From contig CAMVIT010000001.1 in assembly GCA_947167635.1 (NCBI GenBank), positions 86,483 through 150,482 of the forward strand: a stretch of DNA of 64,000 nt, read 5' to 3'. The translations under genes were made by a program, and so were the position numbers. Within the stretch, counting starts at the first letter, position 1, and every line of letters begins with the position of its first letter. This stretch comes from F23-D06 sp947167635 (lineage in GTDB: Bacteria > Bacteroidota > Bacteroidia > Bacteroidales > WCHB1-69). Positions 1-10,900 of the stretch are shown here, in pieces. Under the pieces are notes generated by a model. It was not told the DNA's origin and ran no database searches. It was given only the letters and a program-made list of their open reading frames with translations.

Positions 1-2
1 GC

Positions 3-248
3 CGGGCCAAACGCAAAGGGTGCGGCATCGGCGACATGGTGATGCTGAAAACCGGCGGGCCCGTCATGATGGTGGTGGATGTTGACCTTGAGGAGGCCGA
101 ATGCGAGTGGTTTTCTGAAAAGGACCAAAAGACGCACCGCAAGTGTTTTAAGTTTGAAATGCTTGTGAACGTTAACAACCTTGTGCCACAATCCGACATT
201 TTTAAGCATCAGTACCCTGCAAAGACAAACAAATTGAAGAGAACCTAA
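3..248 (+). CDS. YodC-like (DUF2158) small protein, 5' end cut by window
   Basis: The frame is open from the first bases of the window, and the family core begins before the first internal ATG at 36. The reading GIGDMVMLKTGGPVM followed by a C-x-W-F segment matches the YodC/DUF2158 pattern of small single-domain proteins (about 60-80 residues) with no well-defined function. The true start is therefore at or left of the window edge, and at least 81 codons are present. The tail after the core (PAKTNKLKRT) is basic. It is followed closely by unrecognised ORFs in the same direction, which suggests an accessory patch. Domain assignment is by eye. Confidence 0.7.
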   Translation, partial: RAKRKGCGIGDMVMLKTGGPVMMVVDVDLEEAECEWFSEKDQKTHRKCFKFEMLVNVNNLVPQSDIFKHQYPAKTNKLKRT

Positions 249-262
249 CAAAACAAAGAAAT

Positions 263-661
263 ATGGAGGAAGAATACATTAAAATGATGAGCGATGCCGT
301 TGATTTTATCAAAGAAACGAAAATAGAGGCGACAAAATACTATAATTATATAAATTTTCTCGATAATGTTTCTCAAGAATATCGAGATGCTCATGAAAAA
401 CTATGGGCTATCCGTCTGGAGTCCATAGATACTCGAATAAAATATTTCAGAGAGTATCATATTTGTATGTTCGCCGATTACACATTGGCAAGACGCTTTA
501 TTAATGTCTATTTTTCCGAAGTGGAGTCCTTGTTAGATGATCTTCACAGTATGGAATCATATTCCTCCTTGGTTTCAATTACATTAGAAGAATTGGCTTC
601 AAAATTAGACAGTTGCAAAGATTATATACTCAGAAATGGAAACAGGAAGTTACCCTTTTAA
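263..661 (+). CDS. Hypothetical protein, 132 aa, mostly helical
   Basis: I do not recognise this protein. It is rich in charged and aromatic residues, has no signal peptide or membrane segment, and looks all-helical. Its base composition is clearly more A+T rich than the genes to the right, which fits accessory DNA. It starts 14 bases after the preceding YodC-like gene and is followed 21 bases later by another small ORF on the same strand, so the group may be co-transcribed. The ATG at 263 is preceded by a purine-rich AAAGAAAT stretch. Confidence 0.55.
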   Translation: MEEEYIKMMSDAVDFIKETKIEATKYYNYINFLDNVSQEYRDAHEKLWAIRLESIDTRIKYFREYHICMFADYTLARRFINVYFSEVESLLDDLHSMESYSSLVSITLEELASKLDSCKDYILRNGNRKLPF

Positions 662-682
662 TCGCCCAAATATCGCAAAGCA

Positions 683-916
683 ATGGACAAGGACTTCATA
701 AAGACTATGCTCGCCCTGCATACCCTCGTTGCCAAGGAGACTTTCGGATCGGACGCTGTGGTGGCACTGAACGCCGGGGAGCCAGGTGTGTACGAGAACA
801 ACCCTACCATTATCGAATATGAGCAAAAAGGCTACAAATTCTGTGATGCCAACATATTCGGAGAAGGGTTGGAAAGAATGGAAACGCTCACTTTCAGGAA
901 AGTGAACGAAAGTTGA
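683..916 (+). CDS. Hypothetical protein, 77 aa
   Basis: Small acidic soluble protein of unknown function, with no signal peptide or membrane segment. It lies between two unrecognised ORFs on the same strand with gaps of 21 and 27 bases, consistent with one transcript. An overlapping ORF in another frame (613-822) has an atypical composition and was left out. The call rests only on ORF quality and position. Confidence 0.45.
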   Translation: MDKDFIKTMLALHTLVAKETFGSDAVVALNAGEPGVYENNPTIIEYEQKGYKFCDANIFGEGLERMETLTFRKVNES

Positions 917-943
917 TAAGGTTAGCGTAAAATATCCAATAGA

Positions 944-1876
944 ATGTCAGAAAAGAGATGGAAGATAGACAGCCGTGTGCCGCACAAATATCGCGGCGGG
1001 CGTAGAGGAAAAGGTTCGGAGTTCCCCCGCCATGGAATGAATGAATATGAAGGCGAACGACTCTCCATGAGTAAACACCGGCTTTCAAAACACAAAACAT
1101 TGAGCTACAACAAAGGTAATGGTTGGGCATCGTTGCATGAAAAACATATAGAAGGACTCCTTAACAAGTACCTCAACAAGCCATTCGACGAGATGCTGAG
1201 CGAGTTCTATGCCAAGACCAAGTCGTTGCGCCAAAGCGGACGACAGCGTATATGGGACACGCCATCCTACTTCTCGTATGATGTGGAAGGGTTCACACAT
1301 TGTCGATTTGTGTCATGGGGTAAGAAAAAGTATTATGTCGATGACAACGGCATTCTCCGTCTAAAGGATAACCATGCCGACAGCACCCCGAAGACAAAAT
1401 TGACCCGCAAACAGAAAGCCTACAACCGTCAAGTTCCTGTGCCCACATTCGGCTTGGAGGCTGACCAGTTCGCACAACTAAAACAAAAGTACGACACCGC
1501 CGACCTGTTTGTGGGAGAATACTATGCGATAGTGGAAGGAAAGGTTCGTAAAGTGCCGATTTATACCTCGCCAACAACAGAAAATGTTCTTGACTTGCCC
1601 GACAGAATTGCTGTGCAGGGTTTTAATTTTGATGCAAAATTCAACCATGTTTTTTGGATGTACACCTATAAAGAAGAGAACAGCTACAAAACCGAAATCC
1701 GTGAAAAATTAGAGGCACTGAAGAAGGAAAACAATGAAGAAAATGCTGGCGATGTGGCGCGCATGGAGCGTCGGCTCTGTTCCATGAAGGATTATTGGAC
1801 AATGCACGGATGCATGTCTCTGGAGTTTTATACAAAGAAAAGTGGCTATATGCGATCAAACAATCATAGAAATTAA
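944..1876 (+). CDS. Hypothetical protein, 310 aa, basic N-terminus
   Basis: Family not recognised. The first ~65 residues are strongly basic and Arg/Gly/His-rich (YRGGRRGKG, HRLSKHK), which would suit nucleic-acid or surface binding. The middle carries aromatic segments (FSYDVEGF, GKKKYYVDDNG) and the C-terminal third a charged helix (REKLEALKKENNEEN). There is no signal peptide or membrane segment. It sits at the end of the same-strand accessory run, 15 bases before the next ORF. A mobile-element cargo gene is possible, but nothing in the sequence proves it. Confidence 0.55.
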   Translation: MSEKRWKIDSRVPHKYRGGRRGKGSEFPRHGMNEYEGERLSMSKHRLSKHKTLSYNKGNGWASLHEKHIEGLLNKYLNKPFDEMLSEFYAKTKSLRQSGRQRIWDTPSYFSYDVEGFTHCRFVSWGKKKYYVDDNGILRLKDNHADSTPKTKLTRKQKAYNRQVPVPTFGLEADQFAQLKQKYDTADLFVGEYYAIVEGKVRKVPIYTSPTTENVLDLPDRIAVQGFNFDAKFNHVFWMYTYKEENSYKTEIREKLEALKKENNEENAGDVARMERRLCSMKDYWTMHGCMSLEFYTKKSGYMRSNNHRN

Positions 1877-1891
1877 TTAAATTTTTGTCCT

Positions 1892-2170
1892 ATGTACCGC
1901 CAATTCACCGCCTCCCGCGTTTCCGAATCCAACGTGCTGTTCCCGCCCACCATTATCTTCAATGATGAGGGCATCACCATCAAAACACCGGCGCTGTTGC
2001 ACCACAACACCGACTTTATCCCCTACGAGGCGGTGTCGAGCGTGATGATACACACCCCGCTCGCCGGCTTCTCCACCATCACCTTCTACGCCTACGGGCG
2101 CGAGATCCGCGTCCACGGGTTCCTGCAGCGCGAGGTGCGGGAGATGAAGCGGCTGGTGGAGGAAAGGTGA
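1892..2170 (+). CDS. Small PH-like domain protein, 92 aa
   Basis: Single-domain protein with alternating beta strands and one C-terminal helix (REVREMKRLVEER), the layout of bacterial PH-like domains. It resembles by eye the C-terminal half of the TerB-like protein at 22544-23086: both show a strand reading I-I-x-(N/D)-(D/N), a P-x-(E/Q)-(A/N)-(V/I)-S-(S/A)-V segment and a final helix before the stop. No signal peptide or membrane segment is visible. Function unknown; such domains usually bind lipids or proteins. It ends 17 bases from the convergent ATPase gene. A 28-base piece of this gene is repeated at 3758-3785. Confidence 0.6.
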   Translation: MYRQFTASRVSESNVLFPPTIIFNDEGITIKTPALLHHNTDFIPYEAVSSVMIHTPLAGFSTITFYAYGREIRVHGFLQREVREMKRLVEER

Positions 2171-2187
2171 TTTTGTGGCCATCGTTT

Positions 2188-3627
2188 TTAGAGTTCCACC
2201 GCAAACAAGTCATCCAGGGTAACCTCATTCTGCACCTGTCCGCTATACTCGTTCCGCTTCAAACCGTATGAGGCTATCATGGTCAGATGAACGCTTTTCT
2301 TGCGCGGTATTCTGTCCATCAATGTCTGCATCCGTTCCCGTAAAACGGTATCGTATTTTTTATCTATGACAAACGGTTTGCCATAAAACTTTATTTCACA
2401 GAGATTTAATACGTTGTCGGCTCTGTCAATGAGCATGTCTATCTGTTGCTTCTTTTCAGGTGACTCCACAATCCAAGATGAAACCATAGTACTTACTCCT
2501 GAAATTCCCAATTTCATCTTAATCTGGGCTATATGCAAAAAACACAGTTCCTCAAAGGCAAATCCTCTCCATGTATTCAATCGGGGTGAAGATGAATTTT
2601 TCTGCCAAAATTGCGGTTCGGACATCTCCTTCCCATCCAGAAAGTTGAGATAAGAAATACAGAAGGGGTCGGTCAGCCGATAACGCTCCACTTTCCGTTC
2701 ATTGTATGGATAGTAGGTTGTGATGAAGTCGCTTTCCGACAACCCTTTCAGAATCTCTGTCGCACCGCCACCGTCTTTAATGCCAGTATGTTCAAGAATC
2801 TCATGCCGTGTGTACCCTCCTCTTCTTTGGGCAAGCAGACGAATCACTTTCTTATGGTCTTCCGCATTTTTGAACAGAGAACCAAACAAGCGGTCGAATT
2901 CGTTTCCTAACTTCGCCCCTTTTTCAAAAAGCAATTTGTCAATGTTTTGAGCCGCGCTGTATCCTTTTTCAAACAGACTCAAATAATGCGGGATTCCACC
3001 CAGAACCATATATGCCTGTGTCACGTCATATCGGCTCATTGCGATTCCTTTACTATGGAAATACATCTCGCACTCTGCCAACGAGAAGGGATGGAGTTTA
3101 ATCTCGCAATTCAGTCTGTTATACAATCCTCCCTTGTTATTGATGAGATTGTCCTCCATCCAAGAAGTTGCGGAACCGCAGACAATCAACAGGATATTGT
3201 TGCGTTTTGATGCCCATCCGTTCCAGAAATGCTCAAATGCGGGGATGAATCGCGAGCGGGCGGTGTCCATCCACGGCAGTTCGTCAATGAATACCACAAG
3301 TCGCCGGCCGTTGTCTTTCTGTTCGAGCAGTTTTTCCAATAGTCGAAATGCCTCGAGCCATGATTTGGGACTGGTTTCCCCTTGCAATCCGTAATCCTGC
3401 AAGGAATAATAAAATGCTTGTAGCTGGTCGCGTAGCAGGAATTTTTTTTCGCGGTCGTATGGCGACAATCCCGTATGCCAGAATGCGAACCTGTCCTTAA
3501 ACGTCTCTTTGATCAAATAGGTTTTCCCAATGCGCCGTCTTCCATAAACAGCTACAAATTGCGAATCCTCAACGTTGTAAAGTCGCTCCAGTTCTGCAAT
3601 CTCTTTCTTTCTGCCAATGATTTCCAT
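2188..3627 (-). CDS. AAA-type ATPase with DUF234 C-terminal region
   Basis: This 479-residue protein opens with the R-x-x-E-I-x-x-L motif and Walker A (GRRRIGKT, residues ~30-37) of the archaeal/bacterial ATPase family. A Walker B-like strand (VVFIDELPW) and a sensor segment (IVCGSATSWM) follow. The middle contains a winged-helix-like stretch, and the C-terminus is a DUF234/nuclease-like region with an E-I-K core (LCEIKFYG). Members are common in Bacteroidota and anaerobes; proposed roles as defence or selfish-element ATPases are unproven. It is a single-gene unit with its own promoter and converges on the PH-like gene. Confidence 0.85.
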   Translation of the reverse strand: MEIIGRKKEIAELERLYNVEDSQFVAVYGRRRIGKTYLIKETFKDRFAFWHTGLSPYDREKKFLLRDQLQAFYYSLQDYGLQGETSPKSWLEAFRLLEKLLEQKDNGRRLVVFIDELPWMDTARSRFIPAFEHFWNGWASKRNNILLIVCGSATSWMEDNLINNKGGLYNRLNCEIKLHPFSLAECEMYFHSKGIAMSRYDVTQAYMVLGGIPHYLSLFEKGYSAAQNIDKLLFEKGAKLGNEFDRLFGSLFKNAEDHKKVIRLLAQRRGGYTRHEILEHTGIKDGGGATEILKGLSESDFITTYYPYNERKVERYRLTDPFCISYLNFLDGKEMSEPQFWQKNSSSPRLNTWRGFAFEELCFLHIAQIKMKLGISGVSTMVSSWIVESPEKKQQIDMLIDRADNVLNLCEIKFYGKPFVIDKKYDTVLRERMQTLMDRIPRKKSVHLTMIASYGLKRNEYSGQVQNEVTLDDLFAVEL

Positions 3628-3655
3628 AACGTATCTTGTGAATTTTATTTCGCTG

Positions 3656-3663
3656 CAAAGATA
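3656..3663 (-). promoter_or_regulatory. Bacteroidota -7 box for the DUF234 ATPase
   Basis: On the minus strand this reads TATCTTTG, a match to TAnnTTTG. It lies 29 bases upstream of the ATG at 3627, giving a leader of about 20 nt. I see no clear -33 TTTG box. Confidence 0.55.
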
Positions 3664-3757
3664 ACAAAAATACCAATATTAGAGATATAAGATTTTTTAT
3701 CTCTCTAAATTGAGGTTTGTTCCATGCGTTTAGATGATTAAACACAATTTGAATCCT

Positions 3758-3785
3758 CTCGCCGGCTTCTCCTCCATCACCTTCT
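3758..3785. repeat. 28-bp duplicate of an internal piece of the PH-like gene
   Basis: This stretch matches bases 2060-2087 inside the PH-like gene at 27 of 28 positions. It lies in the non-coding gap between the ATPase and the AraC regulator, so the ATPase gene lies between the intact gene and the fragment. Confidence 0.6.
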
Positions 3786-3788
3786 TGC

Positions 3789-3864
3789 CAATGTACAATT
3801 TACAATTAACAATGTACAATTAGTTCGCCCACGAGACCAACTGTACATTATACATTGTACATTG
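3789..3864. repeat. AT-rich repeat built from CAATGTACAAT units, with inverted arm
   Basis: The left part (3789-3821) holds two CAATGTACAAT units. After a 20-base spacer the right part (3842-3864) carries the complementary ATTGTACATTG form, so the whole can fold on itself. A close relative occurs inside a coding sequence at 44273-44299. The rest of the 3628-3914 gap holds nothing else recognisable. Confidence 0.7.
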
Positions 3865-3914
3865 TTTCCGGTGCGGGAGAAGAGGGGGTTGGTGGTTCAA
3901 CGCATCTGGTGCCT

Positions 3915-4781
3915 TTATTGCACTGCGTAGTCCTCACGGTATTGCTTGGGTGTCATGTCGGTCTCTTTTTTGAAGAACTTGCAGAAAGAAGAGGAGGATG
4001 AGAAATTCAGTATCTCGGCAATTTCTCCCACTGGTTGGTTGCTGTACATCAGAAAAAGCTTGGCCTGCTGGATGATGCGGCGGTGAATCCAATCCATGAT
4101 GGTTAATCCGCTGGCTTCTCGGATAGTGCATCCCAGATGGTTCGGCGTCAGACATAGACGGTCGGCGTAAAATGCGATGTTGTGTTCTTTGTCGGCATAC
4201 TGGTTGATCAGAGCGGCAAATTTATGGAAAACCTCCTCTTTTCTGGTGGACGCTTTGCGGGATGTCTCCTTGGATTCCTTCATGATAAGATTTTGAAGTT
4301 CTGACATGATGGAGGCCTGTATGTATCGTACAGATTTCATGGATAACGGTCGGCGGCTGACGCTGTGCCTCAGCAGTTGGAAGTATTCCCCCATGAGAAT
4401 CCAGTCGTCCGCCGAAAGGAGAAGCACGGTGTCCTCCTTGAAAGTGACATCGGCGGGAAGGTCGCGGAATGAGAAAATCTGGAAGTCGAAGTCCTCGTCT
4501 TTCTCCTCTATTTCCATGACAGTGCCTGCTGGCATGACGACCATCATTCCTGTCGTAAGACAGTATGGTTTCATGTTAATTATAAATTGGGCAGTGCCTG
4601 AAATAATCCGCAACACTCTTCCGTCTTCTATTCTGTATGGTTGACATGTCCTCATGAAACTTTTACCGAATTGCATGGCACTCATGACCATCAGCAGTTG
4701 GCTGTCGAGGTATTCGCCGTGCTGGTCTCCAGCCATGTGCCCCATGTTTTGCAGGGTGAGTTCTTTTATTACTTTTGCCAT
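3915..4781 (-). CDS. AraC-family transcriptional regulator
   Basis: 288 residues, the usual AraC size. The N-terminal ~165 residues form a cupin-like sensor (FIINMKPYCLTTGMMVVMPAGTV is the typical jelly-roll run). The C-terminal ~100 residues form the paired HTH domain: LCLTPNHLGCTIREASG is the first helix-turn-helix, and GEIAEILNFSSSSSFCKFFKKE the second, with the conserved F-x-x-x-F-K-x-x-x-x-x-T-P-x-x-Y-R ending. It is transcribed away from the giant T9SS gene at 4975 across a 193-bp gap containing direct repeats, so control of that gene, of itself or of both is plausible. The ligand cannot be told from sequence. Confidence 0.9.
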   Translation of the reverse strand: MAKVIKELTLQNMGHMAGDQHGEYLDSQLLMVMSAMQFGKSFMRTCQPYRIEDGRVLRIISGTAQFIINMKPYCLTTGMMVVMPAGTVMEIEEKDEDFDFQIFSFRDLPADVTFKEDTVLLLSADDWILMGEYFQLLRHSVSRRPLSMKSVRYIQASIMSELQNLIMKESKETSRKASTRKEEVFHKFAALINQYADKEHNIAFYADRLCLTPNHLGCTIREASGLTIMDWIHRRIIQQAKLFLMYSNQPVGEIAEILNFSSSSSFCKFFKKETDMTPKQYREDYAVQ

Positions 4782-4974
4782 AATCGTTGTATTGGAACAT
4801 TTTTACAGGTTATTGGACAACGTGATTTTGGAAAAAACATTGTTCTTTTGCAAAAAAAAATGTAATGTATTGTTCTTGTAAAAATTTATAGATAACCGAC
4901 TGGATAACTGTTTTTTAAATCCACGATTTTACTTTGTATGCTGAAATTATTTTTCAATTTTATTTAATATTAAA
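4782..4974. promoter_or_regulatory. Divergent intergenic region with direct repeats (araC-type gene / giant T9SS gene)
   Basis: The nonamer ATTGTTCTT occurs at 4839-4847 and 4869-4877, exactly 30 bp apart, and GATAAC recurs just downstream (around 4890-4910). Same-face repeats upstream of the target are the usual arrangement for AraC-family sites. An imperfect -7-like TACTTTG lies at 4930-4936. Binding is inferred, not shown. Confidence 0.4.
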
Positions 4975-7900
4975 ATGCTTATGAAAAGATTTTTCCTTTT
5001 TGCAGTGATGGGCCTTGCCATCCTGTCCGGCTTTGCGCCGAAGTTGCAGGCGCAGACAATTTGGAATGGCACAGCCGATGTCTCCTGGTATGATGCCACT
5101 CAGGCATCATTTGACATTTACACACCCGAGCAGTTGGCCGGTGTGGCCCAGTTGGTGAACAACGGCACCACAACATTCAGTGGTGTCACGTTGAATCTGG
5201 CGGGCGATCTGTGGCTGAACAGCACAGGGGATTCCACCAACAACTGGGTGCCTATTGGCGGCGGTTCCCCCACAGGCGAGTCGCCCAGCACGGGCAACGC
5301 CTTCAAGGGTAACTTCAACGGCCACGGTCACACGATCTACAATCTGTATTGCGACAAGGGCAGCACCTTCCATGCCGGCTTGTTCTGCGCCTTGGAGAAC
5401 CCCTGCACCATAGATTCTTTAGTGCTCGTTAACCCTGTGCTGAAGTCAAGAGGTATGATGGGGTGTATTGCGGGCTTCCCAAGAGGCAGCTCTTCTGTGT
5501 ATGTTCGTTACTGTCTGGTGATTAATGCCCGCATTGTGGGTGAGAACACCTCCGGCAGCAACAATATCGGCGGTATTTTCGGTGCCACCTATCCCAACAG
5601 CGGCAACACCTATATTGAGAATTGCGGTGTGACGGGAAGTATCACGGGTTATTATCCCGCCGGCGTGAGCGGCAATGCGGAGCGTGCAAATATCACCAAC
5701 TTCTATTTCGCCGGCACCCTTACCCCATACGGTTCCAACTACGGTGGTGTGACCGCCCACAGCGGCAACCGCACCAACTGCTATTCCTATTCTGTGGTGA
5801 ATGGTTCAATATCCCAATCCTCAGCCTCTTCCAACGGCACGGCCGTCACACAGAGTGAAATGCAGTCTGCGAATATGATCTCCCTTTTAGGCAGTGCCTT
5901 CACGATGGACTTCGGCATTAACAACGGTTATCCCGTTATGTCATTTATGGCTGGTGTGACTCCTGCCACGGCTGAAATCTGCCTTGGCGAGAGTGTTACC
6001 TTAACCGCCCATGGCTTAGATTCCTACCTTTGGAATACGGGCGCGTCCACCGAGAGCATTACGGTGACCCCGACAACCACCACGACTTACACTGTGTCGG
6101 GAACGTACCAGGGTATGCCAGCCTCTCTTTCTTCTGTTATTACGGTTTATCCTCAAGCCGTCATCTCGGCCACCGTGATGGCAAGCTCCGATGGACAGGT
6201 GCACGGCACCGTCACACCCGACACCTCCTATGTGACATGCATGGGCTCGGATGTCATCACCCTTACCGTGACCCCCGAAGCGGGTTACCGCATCGAGTCG
6301 GTGACGCTGAACGGTGACGAGGTCTATGGCGATATCTTCGGACCTGGCATGCAGGTGATCACAATCAACCCGAATGGTACGTTGGGCACGGTGAAGATCT
6401 ATCTCTCCAAGTGCGCCATCGTCACCTTGCCCTACAGCGATGATTTCGAGGCATACGCATCCAGCCAGGTGCCGGAGTGCTACACCAAGATTTCCAGCAC
6501 CAATTATCCGTATGTCTATAATTCCACCACTTATGCACATGGAGGATCCAAGTGCTTATACACCTATATGAGCAGCACCTCAAACAACTATTTCATGGTG
6601 TTGCCTAAAATTTTTGATGTCAACACCTACCCGATGAGTTCACTGATGATCTCCTTCTGGGCCAGGTTCTCCAATGTGTCCAACTCCCTCACGGTCGGTG
6701 TGATGTCAGATCCCAACGATGCTTCCACTTTCACCGCGATCGGGACGGTGCAATCGTCCACGGCCAACACGTATGAGCAATATACGGTCTATTTCGGCAA
6801 TGTAAACGACACTCATCCCTATATCGCATTCAAGATGAACTGCGGATCCACCTATACCTACATTTATGTGGATGATATCATGGTGGACGTGGCCCCGACC
6901 TGCTCTCCGGTGACGCACCTCGTGGCCGACAATATCTATGGCACGAACGCCTCACTGCATTGGGATGCCAATGTTGTGGGCACAGCATACAACTACCTGA
7001 TTACGGTTGTGGATGACGCCACGCAAATCACAACGACCTATACCGCCACGGAGACCTCATACGTGTTGATGGGACTCAATGAGCAGACCTCTTATACGGT
7101 CACGGTGCAGCCCGACTGCGGTGGCGGCGACATAGGTGCTGCGACCACTGTTTCTTTCACCACACCTTGTATTGCTCCTATCGAGGTGATCAACAACAGC
7201 TATCCCGCTTCCACCTATTCTACCGAGGGTAACCACTTCCCGACGGCCAACCACTATGTCAATTCCTACACCGAACAGATCTACTTCCCTGGAGATTTGG
7301 ACAACACGGCAGCTGAATTCAGCGGCATCTCTTTCCAATACAATATTTCCACCGTCATCACCAGAACATTGGACATCTACATGGCTCATACAGCCGACAC
7401 CGCCTTTGTGCAGGGCGTCTGGGCCACTCCGTTAGACAGCTATGTGCATGTCTATTCAGGTCCTGTCTCCTTCAATTACAATGGACCTAACCGTTGGGTG
7501 GAGATTCCGTTCGACACCAACTTCTATTATAATGGTTATGACAACCTTTTGCTGATTGTGAATGATATCACGGGCAGCAGCTACAACAATAGCAACTCCA
7601 AGTTCTACACCATTGACAATCCGACGTATCGTTCTCAATGCCAGTATAACAATGATGCGAATGTCAACTGGGGTGTCAACAATAAGCCGACCACAGGCAC
7701 CTTGCATACCCAAGTGAACAATATCCGTCTGACTGCTTGCGATGTGGTGACCTGCATTGCCCCGAACACCCTGCAGCTGGTTGCTTCTGATGCCAGTTCC
7801 GGTGAGATTACCTGGGTGAACCCGAATACCACTTCCAACTGTGAGATTGAGTACAAGGAGGAGGGCGACGCCAACTGGATTTCCACGGGTACCGTCTCCG

Positions 7901-10900
7901 GCACCGACTATATCCTCTCCGGCTTGACAGCCAACACCGTCTATACTGTCCGTGTGCGTGCTATTTGCAGCGCCAACGATATGAGCGACTGGTCTGAAAC
8001 CTTGACATTCCGCACCGAATGCGAGGCAATTCTGACACTTCCCTACACGCAGAATTTCGATAGTGACACGTATGGTTCCGGCAATGATGCCTATATATAC
8101 TGCTGGGACCGCCTCACCACGGATCCTTCCAAGCCTGTCCAGATGTATCCGACTTCCGCAGCGCATACTACGCCTAACGCCATACGCTTCTTCGATGGTG
8201 CCAATGTTACCAACATAGCCATCATGCCCAAGGTGGACGAAAGCATCAGTCTGAACCAGCTGCAGGTCTCTTTCTGGGTGCGCAGCACCTCTTCCACCGC
8301 CCCTGTGATCTTCGAGCTGGGCGTGATGACCGACAAGAGCGACGCGACCACTTTCGAGATTTTGGACACGATTCCGACTCCGTATTTGCCGAATGACCAA
8401 TACACCCTTGTGGAATACTCTCTTGCAGACTATATGGGATATGGTCATTACATCGCTTTCCGTGCCAGCAACGGCAACGGTGGCAACAACCTCCGTCTGG
8501 ATGATGTGAACCTCGATTACATCCCAGTGTGCCTGCATCCGGTCAATCTGGCAGTCGATTCCGTCACTTCCGAGACAGCCTCTTTCCATTGGACGGAAGA
8601 CGGTACTGCCACCAGCTGGATTGTGGAATACGGCCCCGCCGGCTTTACACTGGGTCAGGGTACCGTCGAGAATGCCAACGACACTGCCTATACCATCTTC
8701 AACCTGAATCCGAACACGGAATATGATGTGTATGTCTATGCCGACTGCGGTGCCAATTTCATCAGCACCCCGATCAGTATCTCATTGCGGACCGATTGCG
8801 GACCGATCATGCAGCTTCCTTACACGGAAGATTTCGAGACAGGGTTGTACAATACGGGCATGTATAATGACGGCTCTGCCAACCAACAGAGATATATCGC
8901 CTGCTGGAACCGTTTGGCTTCCAATGACGCGCACCATGTCTATATCGCCAATAGCACCACCTATTCGAACAGCGGTGCGTACTACATGGACTTCCACTGG
9001 ACGCCCAGCTGTTATAACATCGCTATTGCGCCTGAATTGGATCAGAATTTTGATGTGAGCCAGCTGATGGTTAATTTCTGGGCTTGCAAGAGCGGCTCTG
9101 CCGGAATGCTGGAGGTGGGTGTGATGACCGACAAGACGGCAGACTCCACGTTTGTGCCGATCGACACCATCGACCTCTCCGCCATGGCCAACTATGCATA
9201 CGCTGAACAGTTTGTGAAGTTCAACAACTACACGGGCAACGGCAAGTACATTGCCTTCCGTGTCTCCAACGCTCCCAGCAGCGGCTACTACATTGATGAC
9301 CTCATTATCGACTATGCACCGGACTGCTCTCCTGTGCAGAGTGTGACCGTTTCGGATATCACTGGCACCTCTGCCGTCATTACCTGGGCACCGGGCGTTT
9401 TCGGCACTGTGGATTCCTACACCTTGGAGTATTCCGAAGGAGGTCAGAACAACTGGATCTCTGCCGGCAACCTCACTTCCACCACCTATCTGTTGGGCAA
9501 CCTCGACCACTCCACCTATTACGATGTCCGTGTCCAGTCCAACTGTGACGATGGCACTTCAGGTGGATGGGTGATGGAATCCTTCCGTACCAATTGCCTG
9601 GTGGGCGGCGATGTCACCATCGGCGACGGCACCTCCACCAACAGCTATCTGCCCACATACGGTTACTACAATTATTCTTACACCCAGCAAATCTTCTTGG
9701 CCACGGAAATGGGTGCTGCAAAGACTTTGGAGTCTGTGACCTTTGATATGTCTGCCCATGCGGTGGATCGTAACATCAAGATCTACCTGATGCATACCAC
9801 AGAGAGCTCCAACTCCTCTTGGATTCCAGCCACGACAGCTCAGCTGGTCTATTCCGGCATGCCGACACTGCAAGTGGGGCTCAACACCTTCAACTTCTCC
9901 ACACCGTTCCAGTATAACGGTGCCGACAACTTGGCGTTGATTGTGGTTGATGAGACCGGCTCCTTCTCCAGTGGCAACACATGGCGCACGCACACGGCGC
10001 CTTTTGGAGCTTCCCGCTATGTCTATCAGGATGGCAGCCCTTATAGCACCGCTTCCACACCTTCCAGTGGATACACCACCACTTCCCGTAACAATGTCAT
10101 CTTCGGTTCACCGTGCGACACGACCACGACCTGTGTGGCTCCGTATGTCAGCATTACTGGCATTACAAGCGATGCTGCCGTTGTGACCTGGGTACCCGGC
10201 TATATGGAGTCCGCTTGGGAACTTGAATATCGTCCGCTTTCCGATACCAACTGGATCAGTGTCGGATCTGTCTATTCCATGTCGGAGTTGATCTCCGGTC
10301 TGAATCCGAACACTCCTTATAAGGTTCGTATGCGCTCCGACTGCGGTGGGGGAGAGTACAGTTTATGGACAGAAGCCAACTTCACGACGGCCTGCGGTGC
10401 GTTCACCGTCACCCAGACCGACCCGTGGACGGAGAACTTTGAGAACAACCCGACAATGACATGCTTTGACACTCCTGTCACCTATACGAATGGCAGCAAC
10501 ACCTATCCCAAGACGTTGAGCTATGGCGATGCTGCCCATTCCGCACCTTACACCATCGAGTTCAAGGGAACGAACAACATGTTGGTGCTTCCTGAATTCA
10601 CCAATGATATCCACGACCTGCGCATGTCCTTCTGGGCTACCAGTTGGGGCGTGACCACCACTGCGGTTGTCGGTGTGATCACCGATATTACCGACACCTC
10701 CACCTTTGAGGTGTTGGGTGATGCCGGCACTCCCGGACCGCGCGGAGGCTCCGGCGGCGGTAACGGTAACTTCATGGGACCGTTCGATTTCAACAATGTG
10801 CTGGCCTCATCCGGTCGTATCGCCATTCTCTTCTCTGGGACAACCGCCAGCGATGCCGGTTGGAACCTGGATGACTTCACCGTTGAGCTGATCCCCAGCT

